From: Candidatus Melainabacteria bacterium
GTDB lineage: Bacteria; Actinomycetota; Actinomycetes; Mycobacteriales; Pseudonocardiaceae
Reading direction: 5' to 3'
DNA length: 8,242 bases
NCBI GenBank assembly: GCA_903970565.1
Contig: CAJCJE010000930.1
Span: 1-8,242, forward strand
Of this stretch, positions 5,560-8,242 are shown piece by piece; positions within the stretch are counted from its first letter, which is position 1; each line of letters opens with the position of its first letter. The position numbers and the translations under genes were made by a program. The notes under the pieces are model-generated. The model was not told the DNA's origin. It did no database searches and saw nothing but the letters and a program-made list of their open reading frames with translations.

Positions 5560-6765
5560 TCAGTCCTCCAGCACCGCGATGCCGGGAAGTTCCTTGCCTT
5601 CCAGGAACTCCAGCGACGCGCCGCCACCGGTGGAGATGTGCGAGAAGCCGTCCTCGGGCAGACCCAGCGACCGCACCGCGGCAGCCGAGTCGCCGCCGCC
5701 GACCACGCTGAACGCGCCTGAGTCGACCAACGCCTGGCCCAAAGCCTTGGTACCGCCGGAGAAGGCCGGGAACTCGAACACGCCGAGCGGTCCGTTCCAG
5801 AACACGGTCGCGGCGTCGGAGAGCTTGGCGGTGAACAGCTCACGGGTGGCCGGGCCGGCGTCCAGACCTTCCTGGTCGGCCGGGATCGCGTCGGTGGACA
5901 CGACCTCGTAGGGCGCGTCGGCGGAGAACTCCTTGGCCACCAACACATCCACCGGCAGCACCAGTTCCACGCCGCGTTCGGTGGCCTCGGCCAGGAAACC
6001 GCGCACGGTGTCCAGTTGGTCTTCCTGCAACAGCGAACGGCCGACCTCGTGGCCCTGCGCCCTGAGGAAGGTGTAGGCCATCCCGCCGCCGATGAGCAGC
6101 CGGTCGACCTTGCCGAGCAGGTTGGCGATGACGCCGAGCTTGTCGGAGACCTTCGCGCCGCCGAGCACGACGACGTAGGGCCGGACCGGGTTCTCGGTCA
6201 GCTTGCGCAGCACCTCGACCTCGGCCAGCACCAGGTCGCCGGCGTAGCGCGGCAGCCGCTTGGCCACGTCGTAGACCGAGGCCTGCTTGCGGTGCACGAC
6301 ACCGAAACCGTCGGAGACGAACGCGCCGTCGGCGCCGGCCAGCGCGGCCAGTTCGTCGGCGAGCGCGCCGCGCTCCGCTTCGTCCTTGCTGGTCTCGCGC
6401 GGGTCGAAGCGGATGTTCTCCACCAGCGCGACCTGGCCCGGCGCCAGCGCGACCGCGACGGCCCTGGCCGACTCGCCGACCACGTCGGTGGCCAGCGCGA
6501 CCTCGGTTCCGAGCAGTTCACCGAGTCGAGCGGCGACCGGGGCCAGCGAGTACTTGGCCTCCGGGGCGCCCTTGGGGCGGCCGAGGTGCGCGGTGATGAT
6601 CACCCGCGCGTTGGCCTCGGTCAACTTCCTGATGGTGGGCAGCGAGGCGCGGACCCGACCGTCGTCGGTGATCCGGTCGCCATCGAGGGGAACGTTGAGG
6701 TCGGCGCGCAGCAGCACGCGCCGACCGGCAACACCCTCGGCGAGCAAGTCGTCGAGCGTCTTCAC
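5560..6765 (-). CDS. pgk: Phosphoglycerate kinase
   Basis: A 401-residue two-domain kinase that makes ATP from 1,3-bisphosphoglycerate and ADP, the first ATP-yielding step of lower glycolysis. Motifs in order: RADLNVPLD (20-28, substrate-binding), HLGRPKG (60-66), ENIRFDP (116-122), GGAKVSDK (202-209), NGPLGVFE (324-331), GGGDSAAAV (356-364) and [13 protein letters not shown] (378-390); the last ones line the nucleotide site. The start is GTG at 6765 (reading [10 protein letters not shown] after the initiator), preceded by GAGGAG about ten bases upstream; the open frame extends to 6840, but that extension overlaps gap and is not family-like. It follows gap by 14 bases and precedes tpiA by three, so it is mid-operon. 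Confidence 0.98.
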   Translation of the reverse strand: MKTLDDLLAEGVAGRRVLLRADLNVPLDGDRITDDGRVRASLPTIRKLTEANARVIITAHLGRPKGAPEAKYSLAPVAARLGELLGTEVALATDVVGESARAVAVALAPGQVALVENIRFDPRETSKDEAERGALADELAALAGADGAFVSDGFGVVHRKQASVYDVAKRLPRYAGDLVLAEVEVLRKLTENPVRPYVVVLGGAKVSDKLGVIANLLGKVDRLLIGGGMAYTFLRAQGHEVGRSLLQEDQLDTVRGFLAEATERGVELVLPVDVLVAKEFSADAPYEVVSTDAIPADQEGLDAGPATRELFTAKLSDAATVFWNGPLGVFEFPAFSGGTKALGQALVDSGAFSVVGGGDSAAAVRSLGLPEDGFSHISTGGGASLEFLEGKELPGIAVLED

Positions 6766-6779
6766 GTGGTGTGTGCTCC

Positions 6780-7937
<1,158 letters not shown>

Positions 7938-7941
7938 TTAT

Positions 7942-7956
7942 CGAGTCAGTGACTCG
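7942..7956. promoter_or_regulatory. 15-bp palindrome next to the gap promoter
   Basis: CGAGTCA and TGACTCG flank a single central G, a perfect 7-bp-arm palindrome immediately adjacent to the Crp/GlxR-like site. Relative to the candidate promoter at 7967-7996 it would lie just downstream of the transcription start, where a repressor could block. The binding protein is unknown. Confidence 0.45.
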
Positions 7957-7972
7957 TGTGAGAGACATTACA
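7957..7972. promoter_or_regulatory. Candidate Crp/GlxR-type binding site upstream of gap
   Basis: TGTGA-GAGACA-TTACA differs at one base from the TGTGA-N6-TCACA consensus bound by actinobacterial Crp and GlxR proteins, which are known to act on carbon-metabolism genes including gapA of Corynebacterium. It overlaps the inferred -10 of the gap promoter (7967-7972). Site recognition is from the sequence; regulation is inferred. Confidence 0.4.
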
Positions 7973-8022
7973 CCATTGTGTCGAACGCATCTCGAACACT
8001 TTGCGCCAAACACTAGGACTTT

Positions 8023-8064
8023 GCCTGGCGGCCAGACCACCTCCGGCGGCGGAAAACGCCAGGC
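8023..8064 (-). terminator. Possible terminator hairpin after the EAL gene
   Basis: GCCTGGCG (8023-8030) and CGCCAGGC (8057-8064) form an 8-bp stem just past the EAL-gene stop (8075), with a 26-nt loop. An alternative pairing, GACCACC (8035-8041) with GGTGGTC (8070-8076), would include the stop codon. No T-tract follows, so termination is uncertain. Confidence 0.3.
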
Positions 8065-8074
8065 CAGGCGGTGG

Positions 8075-8242
8075 TCAGGGGGCGGCCCCGTCGAGCAACG
8101 CGGCGATCGCCTCCGGGCCACCGACCGGCGCGAACAGCACGCCCTGGCCAACGTCCGCGCCGACCCGCTGCCACCAGGCCCGCTGCGCCTGGTTCTGGAT
8201 GCCGTCCACGATGACCCGCACCCCGGCGGCGTGCACGGCGGT
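8075..8242 (-). CDS. EAL-domain protein, C-terminal fragment with degenerate catalytic motif
   Basis: The gene runs off the right edge; only the last 55 residues and the TGA (8075-8077) are visible. They read TAVHAAGVRVIVDGIQNQAQ, then RAWWQRVGADVGQGVLFA and an Ala-rich end. This matches the end of EAL domains, where a buried strand is followed by VAEGVET and then the QGYLFA strand. The EAL fold hydrolyses cyclic di-GMP. Here EGVE is replaced by DGIQ, so the conserved acidic residue of this motif is changed to Asp and the second Glu to Gln, while the Gln of QGVLFA is kept. This suggests a catalytically altered or inactive EAL domain, perhaps a c-di-GMP or light/redox sensor output. The upstream domains (GGDEF, PAS or others) lie outside the window, so the full function cannot be judged. 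Confidence 0.7.
   Translation of the reverse strand, partial: TAVHAAGVRVIVDGIQNQAQRAWWQRVGADVGQGVLFAPVGGPEAIAALLDGAAP

Overview
The window looks like the chromosome of a high-GC actinomycete. The gene content (opcA, pgl, rbpA, and a gap-pgk-tpiA-secG cluster), the frequent GTG starts and the G/C-rich third codon positions point to Actinomycetales. The style of the opcA tail and of the small accessory genes suggests Pseudonocardiaceae, but that family assignment is inference.

Layout: (1) Positions 2-1128, plus strand: the 3' end of opcA overlaps pgl. This is the end of an oxidative pentose-phosphate operon and closes with a strong hairpin plus T-tract terminator. (2) Positions about 1180-1733, minus strand: a pocket visibly richer in A/T. 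It holds an unlisted 34-residue Cys/His mini-protein, the C-terminal remnant of a DUF6879-type gene, and a second coding-like frame that is out of register. It looks like decayed accessory DNA. (3) Positions 1734-3944, plus strand: a two-helix membrane protein of unknown function and an orphan DesK/NarL-type sensor histidine kinase. A 16-bp perfect palindrome, operator-like, lies between them. (4) Positions 3994-4035: a perfect 18-bp hairpin separates the kinase from the convergent rbpA. (5) Positions 4045-7787, minus strand: rbpA, secG, tpiA, pgk and gap, transcribed gap to pgk to tpiA to secG to rbpA. (6) Positions 7788-8074: the gap leader/promoter region, with a Crp/GlxR-like half-palindrome and a 15-bp palindrome. 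(7) Positions 8075-8242, minus strand: the C-terminal end of a degenerate EAL-domain protein.

The two conserved blocks serve central carbon metabolism. OpcA and Pgl act at the first two steps of the oxidative pentose-phosphate route. Gap, Pgk and TpiA carry triose-phosphate interconversion and substrate-level phosphorylation. SecG (export) and RbpA (sigma-factor/RNA polymerase cofactor) are housekeeping genes next to the glycolytic cluster. The space between pgl and rbpA behaves as an accessory slot between two conserved blocks. I did not find a complete, clearly new multi-gene system. The most novel items are the opcA lysine/alanine tail, the hidden zinc-knuckle mini-gene with its decayed partner, and several undocumented palindromes at promoters.
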